From Bubalus kerabau (taxonomy: Eukaryota > Chordata > Mammalia > Artiodactyla > Bovidae): a stretch of 64,000 nt of DNA. The notes under the pieces are model-generated. The model did no database searches. It was given only the letters and a program-made list of their open reading frames with translations, and was not told the DNA's origin. Position 1 is the stretch's first letter. Every line of letters starts with the position of its first letter. The DNA is taken from the NCBI RefSeq assembly GCF_029407905.1, contig NC_073635.1, positions 39,175,501-39,239,500 of the forward strand, in the 5' to 3' direction. The translations under genes were made by a program, and so were the position numbers. This document shows positions 22,772-34,367 of this stretch, in pieces.

Positions 22772-23291
22772 CAGTTCAGTTCAGTCACTCAGTCATGTCT
22801 GACTCTTTGCGACTCCATGAATTGCAGCACACCAGGCCTCCCTGTCCATCACCAACTCCCTTAGTTCACTCAAACTCAGGTCCATCGCATTGGTGATGCC
22901 ATCCAGTCATCTCATCCTCTGTTGTCCCCTCTCCTCCTGCCCCCAATCCCTCCCAGCATCAGAGTCCTTTCCAATGAGTCAACTCTTGACTGAGGTGGCC
23001 AAAGTACTGGAGTTCAGCCTTAGCATCATTCCTTCCAAAGAACACCCAGAACCGATCTTCTTTAGAATGGACTAGTTGGATCTCTTTGCAGGCCAAGGGA
23101 ATCTCAAGAGTCTTCTCCAACACCACAGTTCAAAAGCATCAATTCTTCGGCGCTCAGCCTTCTTCACAGTCCAACTCTCACATCCATACATGACCATTGG
23201 AAAAACCATAGCCTTGACTAGATGGACTTTGTTGGCAAAGTAATATCTCTGCTTTTGAATATGCTATGTAGGTTGGTCATAGCTTTCCTTC
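22772..23291 (-). mobile_element. 5'-truncated BovB LINE with 9-bp TSD
   Basis: BovB 3' end at left, truncated at right within the C-terminal region. atattcatt is repeated perfectly at 22763-22771 and 23292-23300. Confidence 0.92.
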
Positions 23292-23300
23292 ATATTCATT

Positions 23301-24592
23301 ACTAAGATACTATTCCATTATTTTAATTTATTATTACTTTATTAGTATAATTTTGTTTTGGTCATGTGAAAGTAAATGTAATACTAGTAACACATTGTTA
23401 GTGGAAACTAAGTGAATTTGTTTTCACCTCTTAGTGTATGGAAACAAAACATGCTATATAAATTTGATAGAGTAAGAAATATAATTTTAAATATGTTATT
23501 GAAATTTAAGAAACTCATTCAGAAAAAAAAAAAATAATTATTTTGGAAAGAAAACAGCAACAGTTCAGGGGAATTGAAATAATGCAATTGAGCTGGATAC
23601 TCATTTTAAATGATTTGTATACAGCCCAGAATACTCTGATTGATGGATCAAAATGAGGAGTCTTAATCATGTCATTTAAAATCATTAGTGATCACAAGAA
23701 AGAATCCCTTCCCACTAAAGACTGGTTAAAATTTGTTAAAAGTAATGGGGTTGGTGGAGAGAAAATTAGGATAAATAACTTGATTCTCATTGAAATTCCT
23801 TATATCTATTTGATATACTATTCATGCAGTACTTCTAGTTAAATAAAACTCTGGTGAAACCAGAGGCTTATCCTAAAAATAACCTGTTCTACCCCATTGG
23901 TGGTGGCAAAATTCAGCTTCTACTATCATGGGATTTTTTTGTAAGCTTTGTAAGATTTAGGGTATGCATTGATTGTGCTTGTTTTATTCCTGGGTCCATT
24001 TTGAAATCCTCATCCATCCTTAATTCCCCTTGCTTCATTGTCTAAGTTCTTTTTTCTAATTTATCACTCCATATTTTATGAAGATCTGAAAGATGACTTA
24101 AACACTCTCTGGATTAAGGCTTTGCAAATTAAATATTTTTAACTTTGTTTACATTGATTTCTCCTTTAGTATCATAGTGTGGGTTGAAGTGAAACTACTC
24201 CATCTGCACAATATAGTGGATAATTCCTCCTCTCTTCCCATTAATATTCATTACAGTGAATAGACAAGACTATAATTTCTTGAATAAACTGGAAAATGTA
24301 CTCATTCTTAATGTTATAAATACAGTAGAAATATCTATTATTATTACCATATAAAATTTGCATATTATATTAAGGATATTTCACTGCTGTTTTAGAATTA
24401 AAAAAAAAAAACAATTTCATTTGAGAAAGGATTTAAGTTTTGTATGTAGTTGAAAACCCAGCATTAAAACTGACACTTAATGAAAGAAAAGGATCAAAAC
24501 TTAGTCCTCTTCCATTAAATCACCACAGATATTTCTAAAACTCTATTCAGTTATCTCAGAATAAACTTGGGTATGCTTATTCAGGAAAAGTT
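23301..24592. other. AT-rich unassigned sequence
   Basis: No repeat or coding frame recognised in about 1.3 kb. A-runs lie at 23524-23534 and 24401-24412. Confidence 0.45.
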
Positions 24593-24600
24593 AATACTCA

Positions 24601-25293
24601 GCATTTTTTAAAATGTTTTTATTGGAGTAGAGTTGATTTACAATATTGGGTTAATTTCAGGTGTACAGCAAAGTGAATTATTCATATAAATATATACACT
24701 CTTTTTAAACTAATTTTTCCCATATAGGTCATTACAGATTAAGTAGAGTTCCCTACGCTCTACAGAAGTTTCTTACTAGTTGTCTACTTTAAAACGGCAG
24801 TTTGTATATATCCGTCTATGTCTCCCAATTTATCCCTTTCCCCTATTTATCCCCTGGTAACCATAAGCTTATTTTCTACATCAGCTGCTGCTGCTGCTGC
24901 TAAGTTGCTTCAGTCGTGTCCAACTCTGTGCGACCTCATAGACGGAAGCCCACCAGGCTCCTCCGTCCATGGGATTCTCCAGGCAAGAACACTGGAGTGG
25001 GTTGCCATTTCCTTCTCCAATGCATGAAAGCGAAAAGTGAAAGTGAAGTTGCTCAGTCCTGTCCGACTCTTAGCGGCCCCATGGACTGTAGCCAACCAGG
25101 CTCCTCCGTCCATGGGATTTTCCAGGCAAGAGTACTGGAGTGGGGTGCCATTGTCTTCTCTACTACATCAGCCACTCCACTTCTATTTTGTAAATAAGTT
25201 CATTTCTAGCACCACCCCCCACTTTTAGAGGTAGTTTAACTGATATCATACAATATTTGTCTTTCTGTGTCTGACTTACTTGATGCTGTATGA
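24601..25293 (-). mobile_element. L1 with 5' inversion: non-inverted 3' part
   Basis: Complement of the L1 3' UTR and end region (gtagagttgatttacaatat, tccacttctattttgtaaat, tctgtgtctgacttact). It is interrupted by a BOV-A2. With the + strand L1 segment at 25294-27482 it forms one insertion: aatactca flanks the whole at 24593-24600 and 27483-27490, and the two segments are nearly adjacent in L1 order. Confidence 0.8.
24885..25162 (-). mobile_element. BOV-A2 SINE inserted in L1
   Basis: (CTG)n at left, two Bov-A units, and the complement of the unit start at right. A perfect 9-bp TSD ctacatcag lies at 24876-24884 and 25163-25171. Confidence 0.95.
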
Positions 25294-25324
25294 CAAAAAC
25301 AGAAATACACAGTAGAGGAAGCCT

Positions 25325-25392
25325 GGTGGGCTGCCATCTATGGAGTTGCACAGAGTCGGACACGACTGAAGCGACTTAGCAGCAGTAGCAGC
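25325..25392 (+). mobile_element. 68-bp BOV-A2 3'-end insertion with 11-bp TSD
   Basis: ggtgggctgcc through the (AGC)n-like tail is the last part of BOV-A2. agaggaagcct is repeated perfectly at 25314-25324 and 25393-25403. Confidence 0.88.
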
Positions 25393-26261
25393 AGAGGAAG
25401 CCTAGAGATAAACCCTGTTAACCTAATCTATGACAAAGGATGCAAACTATACAATGGAGAAAAGATAGCCTTTTCAAGAAGTTGTGCTGGGAAAACTGAA
25501 CAGCTATAGGTAAACGAATGAAATTAGAATGCTCCCTAACACCATGTACAAAAATAAACTCAAAATGGATTAAAGACATAACTGTAAGGCCAGATACTAT
25601 AAAGCTCTTAGAGAAAAAACACAGGACACTCTGACATAAATAACAGCAAGATTTTTTCCTTTTTACTTTTCTTTACACCCCCTAGAGGAATGAAAAGTAA
25701 AAAAAAAAAAAAAAAAAAAAACAAAAAACGAAAAAAAGAAAAAATAAAATCTAATTAAACTTAAAAGCACAGCAAAGAAAGCCATAAACAAACAAAAAGA
25801 CAACCCTGAGAACAGGAGAAAATATTTACAAAAAAAGACAATGGAGATGTTAATCTTAAAAATATGTTAACAGCTCATGCAGGTCAATATAAAACACATC
25901 ATCTTATCAAAAGAAATGAGTGGAAGACCTAAATAGACATTTCTCCAAAGAAGACATACAGATGACCAGAAAGCACATGAAAAGATGCTCAACATTACTA
26001 GTTATCAGAGAAATGCAAATCAAAATAATCAAAACTACAAAGAGATACTGCCTCATGTCAGTCAGAAATGCCATCATGAAAAAAAAATCTACAAACAATA
26101 GTGCTGGAAAGTGTGTGGAGAAGAGAAAGCCTTCCAGTACTGTTGGTGGAGATGTAAATCGGTAGAGCCTCTATGGAGAACAGTATGGGGCTTTCTTAAA
26201 AAACTGAAAATTGAGCTACTGTGTGCACCAGCAATCCCTCTTCTAGGCGAATAACCAGATC

Positions 26262-27334
26262 AGATCAGTCGCTCAGTGGTGTCCGACTCTTTGCGACCCC
26301 ATGAATCACAGCATGCCAGGCCTCCCTGTCCATCACCAACTCCCGGAGTTCACTGAGACTCGTGTCCATCAAGTCAGTGATGCAATCCAGCCATCTCATC
26401 CTCTGTCGTCCCCTTTTCCTCCTGCCCCCAATCCCTCCCACCATCAGAGTCTTTTCCAATGAGTCAACTCTTCGCATGAGGTGGCCAAAGTACTGGAGTT
26501 TCAGCTTGAGCATCATTCTTTCCAAAGAAATCCCAGGGCTGATCTCCTTCAGAATGGACTGGTTGGATCTCCTTGCAGTCCAAGGGACTCTCAAGAGTCT
26601 TCTCCAACACCACAGTTCAAAAGCATCAATTCTTTGGCGCTCAGCCTTCTTCACAGTCCAACTCTCACATCCATACATGAACACAGGAAAAACCATAGCC
26701 TTGACTAGACGGACCTTTGTTGGCAAAGTAATGTCTCTGCTTTTGAATATGCTATCTAGGTTGGTCAGAACTTTCCTTCCAAGGAGTAAGCGTCTTTTAA
26801 TTTCATGGCTGCAGTCACCATCTGCAGTGATTTTCGAGCCCAGAAAAATAAAGTCTGACACTGTTTCCACTGTTTCCCCATCTATTTCCCATGAAGTGGT
26901 GGGACTGGATGCCATGATCTTCGTTTTCTGAATGTTGAGCTTTAAGCCAACTTTTTCACTCTCCACTTTCACTTTCATCAAGAGGCTTTTGAGTTCCTCT
27001 TCACTTTCTGCCATAAGGGTGATGTCATCTGCATATCTGAGGTGATTGATATTTCTCCCGGCAATCTTGATTCCAGCTTGTGTTTCTTCCAGTCCAGCAT
27101 TTCTCATGATGTACTCTGCATATAAGTTAAATAAGCAGGGTGACAATATACAGTCTTGACGAACTCCTTTTCCTGTTTGGAACCAGTCTGTTGTTCCATG
27201 TCCAGTTCTAACTGTTGCTTCCTGACCTGCATACAAATTTCTCAAGAGGCAGATCAGGTGTTCTGGTATTCCCATCTCTTTCAAAATTTTCCATAGTTTA
27301 TTATGATCCACACAGTCAAAGGCTTTGGCATAGT
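26262..27334 (-). mobile_element. BovB LINE of the (CTGAT)-tail type, inserted in L1
   Basis: The 3' tail is agatcagatcag (CTGATCTGAT on the element strand) instead of the usual TTCAG unit. It is 5'-truncated at RT motif A. The L1 resumes at about 27335 with no clear TSD. It is little decayed, with an open frame along its entire length. Confidence 0.93.
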
Positions 27335-27356
27335 TGAAAACATACATGAACCCCAA
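26265..27356 (-). pseudogene. BovB reverse transcriptase, 363-codon open frame, N-truncated
   Basis: The frame keeps motif B (RQDCILSPCLF, glycine changed to aspartate), motif C (YADD, near residue 108), the CWRRLLRVPWTARRS region and the natural-looking C-terminus ending HGVAKSRTPLSD. Motif A is cut at the truncation point: AKAFDCVDH remains, but the residues before it come from flanking L1 and the catalytic aspartate is replaced by asparagine. The endonuclease is absent. The first few codons are L1-derived, so the ATG is fortuitous. It cannot be an active enzyme. Confidence 0.85.
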
Positions 27357-27490
27357 TATTCATTGCCGCACTATTTACAATAGCCACGATATGAGAGCAA
27401 GCAAATGTCTATCAACAGATGAATGGATAAAGATGTGGTACACATATAGAATGGAATATTACTCAGTAATAAAAAGAACAAAAATACTCA

Positions 27491-27790
27491 ATACTTTTTA
27501 TTCTAACTTTTGCTATCATCTGAGTGGCTGAATGAACCTTGTCACAGAAAAAATGGTAATAAGAAATTACTGGAAAGAGTAAATGACATGATTTCAAAAA
27601 ATTGCTTGAAACTATATTTGTTTTGAAAATCTTTTTATTATAAATTTGTTCATTATTATTCAAATTTTCTTCTATATTTAAACACATATCATCTTTCTAT
27701 CACTTATGCAAATTGATTTACCACATTTCTGTACAAAGATGGGCCTTTATGAACTGATCTATTAAAGTAAGTAGTCAACCTAAACCCTCC
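27491..27790. other. AT-rich unassigned sequence
   Basis: Nothing recognised. Confidence 0.4.
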
Positions 27791-28882
27791 TTCAGTTCAG
27801 TTCAGTTCAGTTGCTCAGTCGTGTCTGACTCTTTGAGACCCCATGGACTGCAGCACGGCAGGCCTCCCTGTCCATCACCAACTCCATGGGCTTACTCAAT
27901 CTCATGTCCATTGAATCAGTGATGCCATCCAACCATCTCATCCTCTGTTGTCCTCTTCTCCTCATGCCTTCAATCTTTTCCAGCATCAGGGTCTTTTCAA
28001 ATGAGTCAGTTCTTTGCATCAGGTGGCCAAAGTTTTGGAGTTTCAGCTTCAACATCAGTCCTTCCAATGAATAGTCAAGAATGATTTCCTTTAGGATGGA
28101 CTAGCTGGATCTCCTTGCAGCCCAATATAAGTTAAATAAGCAGAGTGACAATATACAGTCTTGACATACTCCTTTTCCTATTTGGAACCAGTCTGTTGTT
28201 CCATGTCCAATTCTTACTGTTGCTTCCTGACCTGCATACAGATTTCTCAAGAAGCAGGTCAGGTGGTCTGATATTCCCATCTCTTTGAGAATTTTCCACA
28301 GTTTGTTGTGATCCACACAGTCAAAGGTTTGGCATAGTCAATAAAGCAGAAATAGATGTTTTTCTGGAACTCTCTTGCTTTTTCAATAATCCAGCGGATG
28401 TTGGCAATTTGATCTCTGGCTCCTCTGCTTTTTCTAAAACCAGCTTGAACATCTGGAAGTTCACAGTTCATGTACTGTTGAAGATTGGCTTGGAGAATTT
28501 TGAAGATTACTTTACTAACGTGTGAGATTATCGCGATTGTGCGGTAATTTGAGCATTCTTTGGCATTGCCTTTCTTTGAGACTGGAATAAAAACGGACCT
28601 TTTCCAGTCCTGTGCCCACTGCTGAGGTTTCAAAATTTGCTGGCATATTGAGTGCAGCACTTTCACAGCATCATCTTTTAGGACTTGAAATAACTCAACT
28701 GGAATTCCATCACCTCCACTAGCTTTGTTCATAGTGATGTTTCCTAAGGCCCACTTGACTTAGCATTCCAGGATGTCTGGCTCTAGGTGAGTGATAATAC
28801 TGTTGTGATTATCTTGGTCATGAAGATCTTTTTTGTATTGTTCTTCTTTGTATTCTTGCCACCTCTTCTTAATATCCTCTGC
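27791..28882 (-). mobile_element. BovB LINE with internal deletion
   Basis: The 3' end (27791-28122) is joined directly to RT-region sequence upstream of motif C (from 28123, tataagttaaataagcag) and continues to the linker region. About 0.9 kb is missing at the join. A frame at 28259-28732 carries the region before motif A and is then frameshifted. Confidence 0.88.
28259..28732 (-). pseudogene. BovB linker/reverse transcriptase N-terminal fragment
   Basis: 157 codons include NKASGGDGIPVELF, the VFIPVSKKGNAKECSNYRTI fingers segment and FRKSRGARDQIANIRWIIEK, and reach motif A (FIDYAK), after which a frameshift replaces the sequence. Non-functional. Confidence 0.8.
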
Positions 28883-29710
28883 ACGGATTTTTATGAAGCC
28901 AGTATTTAAAGTCAGTTTATAAAGCCAGTGTTATTGCTAATCACATGAATCTACTCATCTAAAGAAAATTGCTAAAACACTTCAGACTGCAGTTTCTGTA
29001 AACCTGATTCTCCTCCACTAATTGTGCTTTAATGATAGTTTTCCATTTTGTGGATAACAATGTTCAAATATTCAGAGAACAGATTATTAAAATTTTTGCT
29101 GAATGACTCATAAAGGAACACTAATTAGAACTAGAAAAACACAGTTGCAATTTTCCAAAATAGTAACTGTGTCAGGTGAACTCAAGAAATACTGCTAACT
29201 GAAACTTTTATATAGAAACTGGCAAATAATACATGTAATAATGATTAATGGCTTTGCTCTGGATATTTAAAAATGAATTGCTTTTGACAAATCGGGACTT
29301 TTGGTTCTTATTCTATTAATAAATCTTGTCACTCATAATTTTACTGATTGACCTTTAGCAAATATTCTATTTTTGTCTTAATTCTTTTATAAAAGTAAAA
29401 CCTGGAGCTTATAATGAAAAACAAACAAGTAAATACAGTTGGTAAAGTGACAAGATGAAAAATATTTTCTAGTTAGGAGGTTTAACTTAATTTTTTTTGT
29501 TTTCCATATTTAATATTAATTATATACAATAACATCAACTACTATAAAAAAGAATGCCTTGTCATCAGGGTACTTTTGGTAAGTAGAAAATAACCTTAGG
29601 TCATTTTTTCTTTATAGATATTTTTCTCTTTAAGAGAATACTTAATTAATATATGTCATGAGTTCCAAAGTTCCAAATTGAAGCCAGAATTTTTAATAAC
29701 ATAGTATGCT
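28883..29710. other. AT-rich unassigned sequence
   Basis: No repeat or gene recognised. Confidence 0.45.
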
Positions 29711-29974
29711 TCTGCTGCTGCTAAGTCGCTTCAGTCGTGTCCGACTCTGTGCGACCCCAGAGACGGCAGCCCACCAGGCTCCCCCGTCCCTGGGATTCTC
29801 CAGGCAAGAACACTGGAGTGGGTTGCCATTTCCTTCTCCAATGCATGAAAGTGAAAAGTCAAAGTGAAGTCGCTCAGTCGTGTCCAACTCTGTGCGACCC
29901 CATGGACTGCAGCCCACCAGGCTCCTCCATCCATGGGATTTTCCAGGCAAGAGTACTGGAGTGGGGTGCCATTG
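29711..29974 (-). mobile_element. BOV-A2 SINE
   Basis: (CTG)n start, two Bov-A units in complement with the linker aatgcatgaaagtgaaaagt. Little diverged. No clear TSD. Confidence 0.94.
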
Positions 29975-30065
29975 ATAGAGGCCTCTAACTACTTGCTAAA
30001 GAAGGTAGTAGGGAAAATGCTACTTTTTACATATCTAAAACAGAAAAACAAAGCAAACAAACAAA

Positions 30066-30213
30066 CCTCTGTCCATAGAATTCTCCAGGCAAGAATACTG
30101 GAGTGAATAGACATTCCCTTCTCCAGGGGATTTTCCCAACCTAGGGATCGAATCTGGGTCTACCCACATTGCAGGCAGATTCTTTACCATCTGAGCCACC
30201 AAAGAAGCCCCAA
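30066..30213 (-). mobile_element. Bov-tA SINE, 3'-truncated
   Basis: Contains the tRNA-derived head (complement of ggggcttctttggtggctc) and part of the Bov-A body but lacks the 3' tail half. Confidence 0.85.
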
Positions 30214-31435
30214 AGACACAAATACATGTTTTTTAATGTTTCAAATTAAATACTTTAAAATTAATATCTAAAAGGACTAGAGTGTCTTTGTAGCTTATCT
30301 TAAATTTCCTTTCAGAATACCAAATGACAATTTTGTTTTTCTGCCATGATACATGATGCCATAACAAGTCATTTCAATTCAAATTATATAATATCTCTAA
30401 CTTAAACTCCTCACTTTTCCATTAACAGTTAAGCAACCCCAAATCCACTCTGAGTTCCAATTTTTTGTGCAATGCACAGTGCCACCATACCCAGTAATTG
30501 TCTGTTCTCATGACATTTCTAAGCAAACACATTCAAAGATCATTTCTCCCAACCCAAACATCTTTAGAAATATGGGAGGTTTACTTAAGATCACATAGCT
30601 CCTTGTTCAATCTTTGCTAATGCTGCAGCATTTGGAAGTCTTCTTGAAATAAATTTTCTGATCTTTATCTGTAGTATGCACAAAGTACAGTACTTGAAAG
30701 ATTGTACCAGTCAAACAGCACATAAAATTCTTTTTCTGACACCAAATTAAGTTCCAAGGAAATACTATGATTTGCCCTCTTTACACTGCCTTGCACATAT
30801 AAATTATCATTAACTATTTGGTGCTGAAAATACTTTTATTCCTTATCCATGTTCTAGTAGTAAAGCACCTGCCTTTGACTGTTTGATTCATTTAATTTTT
30901 TAATATAAGTCTCAGGGTCATTAAAAATAGTACTGCCATGTCACAAGTTATCGACAGATTTATAATCAACTCAGCATCCTCTCTTCATTTATTAGCAGAT
31001 GCTGAACTATTTGGCAATGAACTGATCCTCTGTGGGATCTGATAGCAATTAAATTTATGGTGGGTTTTTGAAGTGCTGAAAGACTTAATTTTTTATTTAC
31101 ACAATTATTTATTCTAGTTAGAGCTGTTCAAAATTGAATACTATACAAACAAGTGAAATATATATATATTTTTTAATTAGGTAAATCAGCAGCTCTGTAT
31201 TTGAAGAAAACTCAATTATTAATATTTGTAGTCCATCTTAAATTAAAGTTGCAGAAATTTAAATGATAAGAATTTTCTGAGTTTAATTTAAACTTTACTA
31301 ATAGCTTATATTTTCACATATTTATTTTAAGTGGAGAAAAATAAGGAACAATGAAAAGAAAGATGTATGGCTGAATCACTGAAATTAAAGAAAATGGCTT
31401 TTTAACATCAAAACAAATTGTTCTTTTCAAGATTC
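30214..31435. other. AT-rich unassigned sequence
   Basis: No confident feature. A short stretch near 30568-30600 (ggaggtttacttaagatcac) faintly resembles MIR in complement but is too weak to call. Confidence 0.4.
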
Positions 31436-31440
31436 TGATC

Positions 31441-31460
31441 TTCTTTTCTTTTCTTTTCTT
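31441..31460. repeat. (TTCTT)4 microsatellite
   Basis: Four perfect pentamer units. Confidence 0.85.
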
Positions 31461-31713
31461 TGGTACTTCCTCTCCCCATTTCTTTTTCATTTAGGATTGT
31501 ATAGAACTTGTGTTTGGCTACTTGTTGCTCAAAAGCCAAAATTCAGGGGCAAGTGTTGGTAGAGAGGAAAGTAACTTAATTCAGAAAAGCTGACAATCTG
31601 GGTAGAGGTGGAATCATGTCCTGAGACCAACTCCAAAGATTCTGCTGAGCCATGACAGTTTTTTTACTATTATTATTTTAAGTAGTTTTACGAACTTTCA
31701 CGTTCAACAGATT

Positions 31714-31776
31714 TTATATATATATATATAAATGTGTATATATATATATATATATAAATGCATATATATATATATG
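31714..31776. repeat. (TA)n microsatellite, interrupted
   Basis: TA runs are separated by aaatg interruptions beside an L1 3' UTR. Confidence 0.85.
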
Positions 31777-31799
31777 CAGATGGGCACATTTTATTAGAC

Positions 31800-32150
31800 T
31801 TTAAAAAAATTTTTTAATTGAAGGTTAATTGTTTTACAGATCCTTGTTGTTTTTGGTCAAACATCAACAAGAATCAGCCACGGGTTCACTCATGTCCCCG
31901 CCCTCCTGAAACTCCTTCCCGTTTCCCTCTCCATCCCATCCCTCTAGGTTGTTACAGAGCCTCTGAGTTCCCCGAGTCATACAGCAGATTCCCATTGGCT
32001 ATCTATTTTACATATGGTATTGTAAGTTTCCATGTTACTATCTCCATACATCTCACCCTCTCCGTCCTCACCTCCTGCCATGTCCGTATGTCTGTTCTCT
32101 ATGTCTCTTTCTCTATTGCTGTCCTACAAATAAATTCATCAGTATCATGA
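31800..32150 (-). mobile_element. L1 3' UTR fragment
   Basis: Complement of the artiodactyl L1 3' UTR: ttaattgaaggttaattg, ctctaggttgttacagag, cccattggctatctatttta, caaataaattcatcag. 5'-truncated. Confidence 0.82.
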
Positions 32151-32187
32151 CAGTTTTTAAAATGAAAAAGGGGAAACAATCTCAGTT
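32130..32187. repeat. 58-bp direct repeat, left copy (probable long TSD)
   Basis: The same 58 bases, with a handful of differences, recur at 32954-33011 on the other side of the BovB. The left half is L1 3' UTR (ataaattcatc); the right half is ggggaaacaatctcagtt. Confidence 0.85.
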
Positions 32188-32953
32188 CAGTTCAGTTCAG
32201 TTGCTCAGTTGTGTCTGATTCCTTGAGACCCCATGAAATGCAGCACGCCAGGCTTCCATGTCCTTCACCAACTCCTGGAGCCTACTCAAACTCATGTCCA
32301 TTGTGTCAACAATGCCCTCCAACAATCCCATCCTCTGTTGTCCCCTTCTCCTTCCACCCTCAATCTTTCACAGGATCAGGGTCTTTTCAAATGAGTCAGT
32401 TCTTTGCATTAGGTGGCCAAAGTATTGGAGTCTTAGCCTCAGCTTGAGTCCTTCCAATGAATATTCAGAACTGATTTTCCTTAGGATTGACTGGTTGGAT
32501 CTCCTTGCAGCCCAAGGGACTCTCAAGGATCTTCTCCTACACTGCAGCTCAAAAGCATCAGTTTTTCAGCATTCAGCTTTCTTTATAGTTAAACTCTCAC
32601 ATCCATACATGATTACTGGAATAAAACATAGCTTTGACTAGACAGACTTTTTTTGGTAAAGTAACGTCTCTGCTTTCTAATATGCTGTCTAGGTTAGTCA
32701 AAGCTTTTCTTCCAAGGAGCAAGTGTCTTTTAATTTCATGGCTGCAGTTACAATCTGCAGTGATTTTGGAGCGCCAAAATATAAAGTCTGTCACTGTTTC
32801 CATTGTTTCCCCATCTATTTGCCGTGGAGTGATGAGAGCAGATGGCACGATCTTAGTTTTCTGAATGTTGAGTTTTAAGCCAACTTTTTCACTCTCGTCT
32901 TTCATCAATAGGCTTTTTAGTCCTTCTTCACTTTCTGCCATAAGAGTGGTGCC
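32188..32953 (-). mobile_element. 5'-truncated BovB LINE flanked by 58-bp repeats
   Basis: (TTCAG)n tail at left, truncated at right just past the SEEGLKSLL-like segment downstream of motif C. The frame at 32597-32941 keeps part of the C-terminal RT region. Both flanks carry the 58-bp direct repeat. Confidence 0.92.
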
Positions 32954-33011
32954 ATAAATTCATCAATACCATGACCGTTTTTAAATGGAAAAAGGGGAAA
33001 CAATCTCAGTT
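32954..33011. repeat. 58-bp direct repeat, right copy
   Basis: Partner of 32130-32187, with only scattered substitutions and no gap. The copies bracket the BovB exactly. Confidence 0.85.
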
Positions 33012-34092
33012 AATTATTAAGATAGGAGGTCAGATTCTTTGTCACTTTCCCATTGCATGCAGACCTACTGACATCTTCTGATCTTTTGGATGCTATCTTG
33101 CTTGTGTGGTCCACTTGCAATTGGATGTTATTCTTCCATTGTTGTCTCCCTGTAAATTTGCTAAGGGCAAAACTAGGGGTTCAGAGTCAGTCATTCTTTA
33201 ACTATTTAATTCTCCATTCCTATTCCTTTTAATCCAAGAAATGTATCAATAGTTTAAGAAAGGTATTGTATACATTCAGTAGAGCAGTTGTCAAGATTTA
33301 AATTAAATGTTACCTAGTAATCTCATTTTTATAATAAACATTTCAGGGAAACAAAAATAGACAGCCAGGAAAGGTTCAAAAGAGCTTACAAACTCCATTT
33401 GTCAGATATCCCACTTCTATGGGTTTAGCAGCAAAGGTCTGCTTTCTGTAACTTCATGCTGACATAGGGTGCCATATTTTCAGAGTAGAAAATGTCTACA
33501 TGGATCTGTACCAGCTCTATGCTGACAATTTTAGTTGTTCTTTCCAGAGCAAGCTACAATTATGCTGATGCCCACAAAGATATAGATTATTACAAGCAAT
33601 AATGTTAATTCCATTTTCTTGAGGCCAGTTCATAGAATTGTGCTAGCCATAGATTCAGTACTGCTCAAGATGGAGCAGCTTAAGTCATGCACACGGTCTG
33701 GTCATCACACAGTTAACATTTTCCTTCTACTGTTAGTATCTTTAAAACAACTCAGAAAAGTGCACTGGACACAGAGTATGTGGTTCTATTGTCCCAATCA
33801 TTTTCTGCTCAAGCCTGCTCTTTTGTGACTCAGGGAGACCTGGGAGACTTCAGGTTTTCTCTAAGAAAGAGGCAGGGCAAATAGAGAGGCTTTTATAATT
33901 GACGAGCTCTACTTGCTTCTGCTCAGTTCCCAGATAACACTGCAACACTATAATTCTGAGATTTTGCATCCTTATAGTCCTCATAGTGAGAAATGTTACT
34001 TATGCAAACATGTACCTTTATGATTTTCTCATCCTCACAGGAGAGTTAGAATGTCAAAAATTCACACAAACATTTACAAAATAAAACAAGTG
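33012..34092. other. Unassigned sequence
   Basis: About 1.1 kb with no recognised repeat. A 69-codon + frame at 33619-33828 has no recognisable domain. Confidence 0.45.
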
Positions 34093-34365
34093 TTCAGTTC
34101 AGTTAAGTTCAGTTGCTCAGTCGTGTCTGACTCTTTGTGACCCCATGAACTGCAGCACACCAGGCCTCCCTGTCCATCACCAACTTCCTGAGTTTACCCA
34201 AACTCATGTCCATTCAGTCAGTGATGCCATCCAACCATCTCATCCTCTGTCGTCCCCTTCTCCTTCTACCCTCAATCTTTCGCAGAATCAGGGTCTTTTC
34301 AAATGAGTCAGCTCTTTGTATCACGTGGCCAAAGTATTGGAGTTTCACCTTCAACATCATTCCTT
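34093..34365 (-). mobile_element. BovB 3'-end fragment
   Basis: About 270 bp of BovB 3' end in complement with the TTCAG tail. It runs directly into the minisatellite at 34368. Confidence 0.9.
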
Positions 34366-34367
34366 GT

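Larger units (their letters stand above)
25294..27482 (+). mobile_element. L1 with 5' inversion: inverted ORF2 part
   Basis: L1 ORF2 C-terminal coding sequence in + orientation (tgctgggaaaactgaacagc, caaagaagacatacagatg, ccagcaatccctcttctagg, cagatgaatggataaagatg). It is full of stops and carries a 23-base A run at 25699-25721. It is interrupted by a BOV-A2 end (25325-25392) and a BovB (26262-27334). Its right end is just upstream, in L1 order, of where the - strand part begins, as twin priming predicts. Confidence 0.8.

Noticed and set aside
24910..25197. Frames of 60-93 codons with CDPMDCSPPGSS or GSSVHGIFQARVLEWGA-like text, repeated at 20212, 24916, 29737, 39407, 45439, 50938 and 60761
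   Set aside because: These are translations of BOV-A2/Bov-tA SINEs in one orientation. The same peptide recurs wherever the SINE does and has no independent support.
30568..30600. Possible MIR fragment in complement
   Set aside because: Only a short stretch resembles the MIR core, too little to separate from chance.
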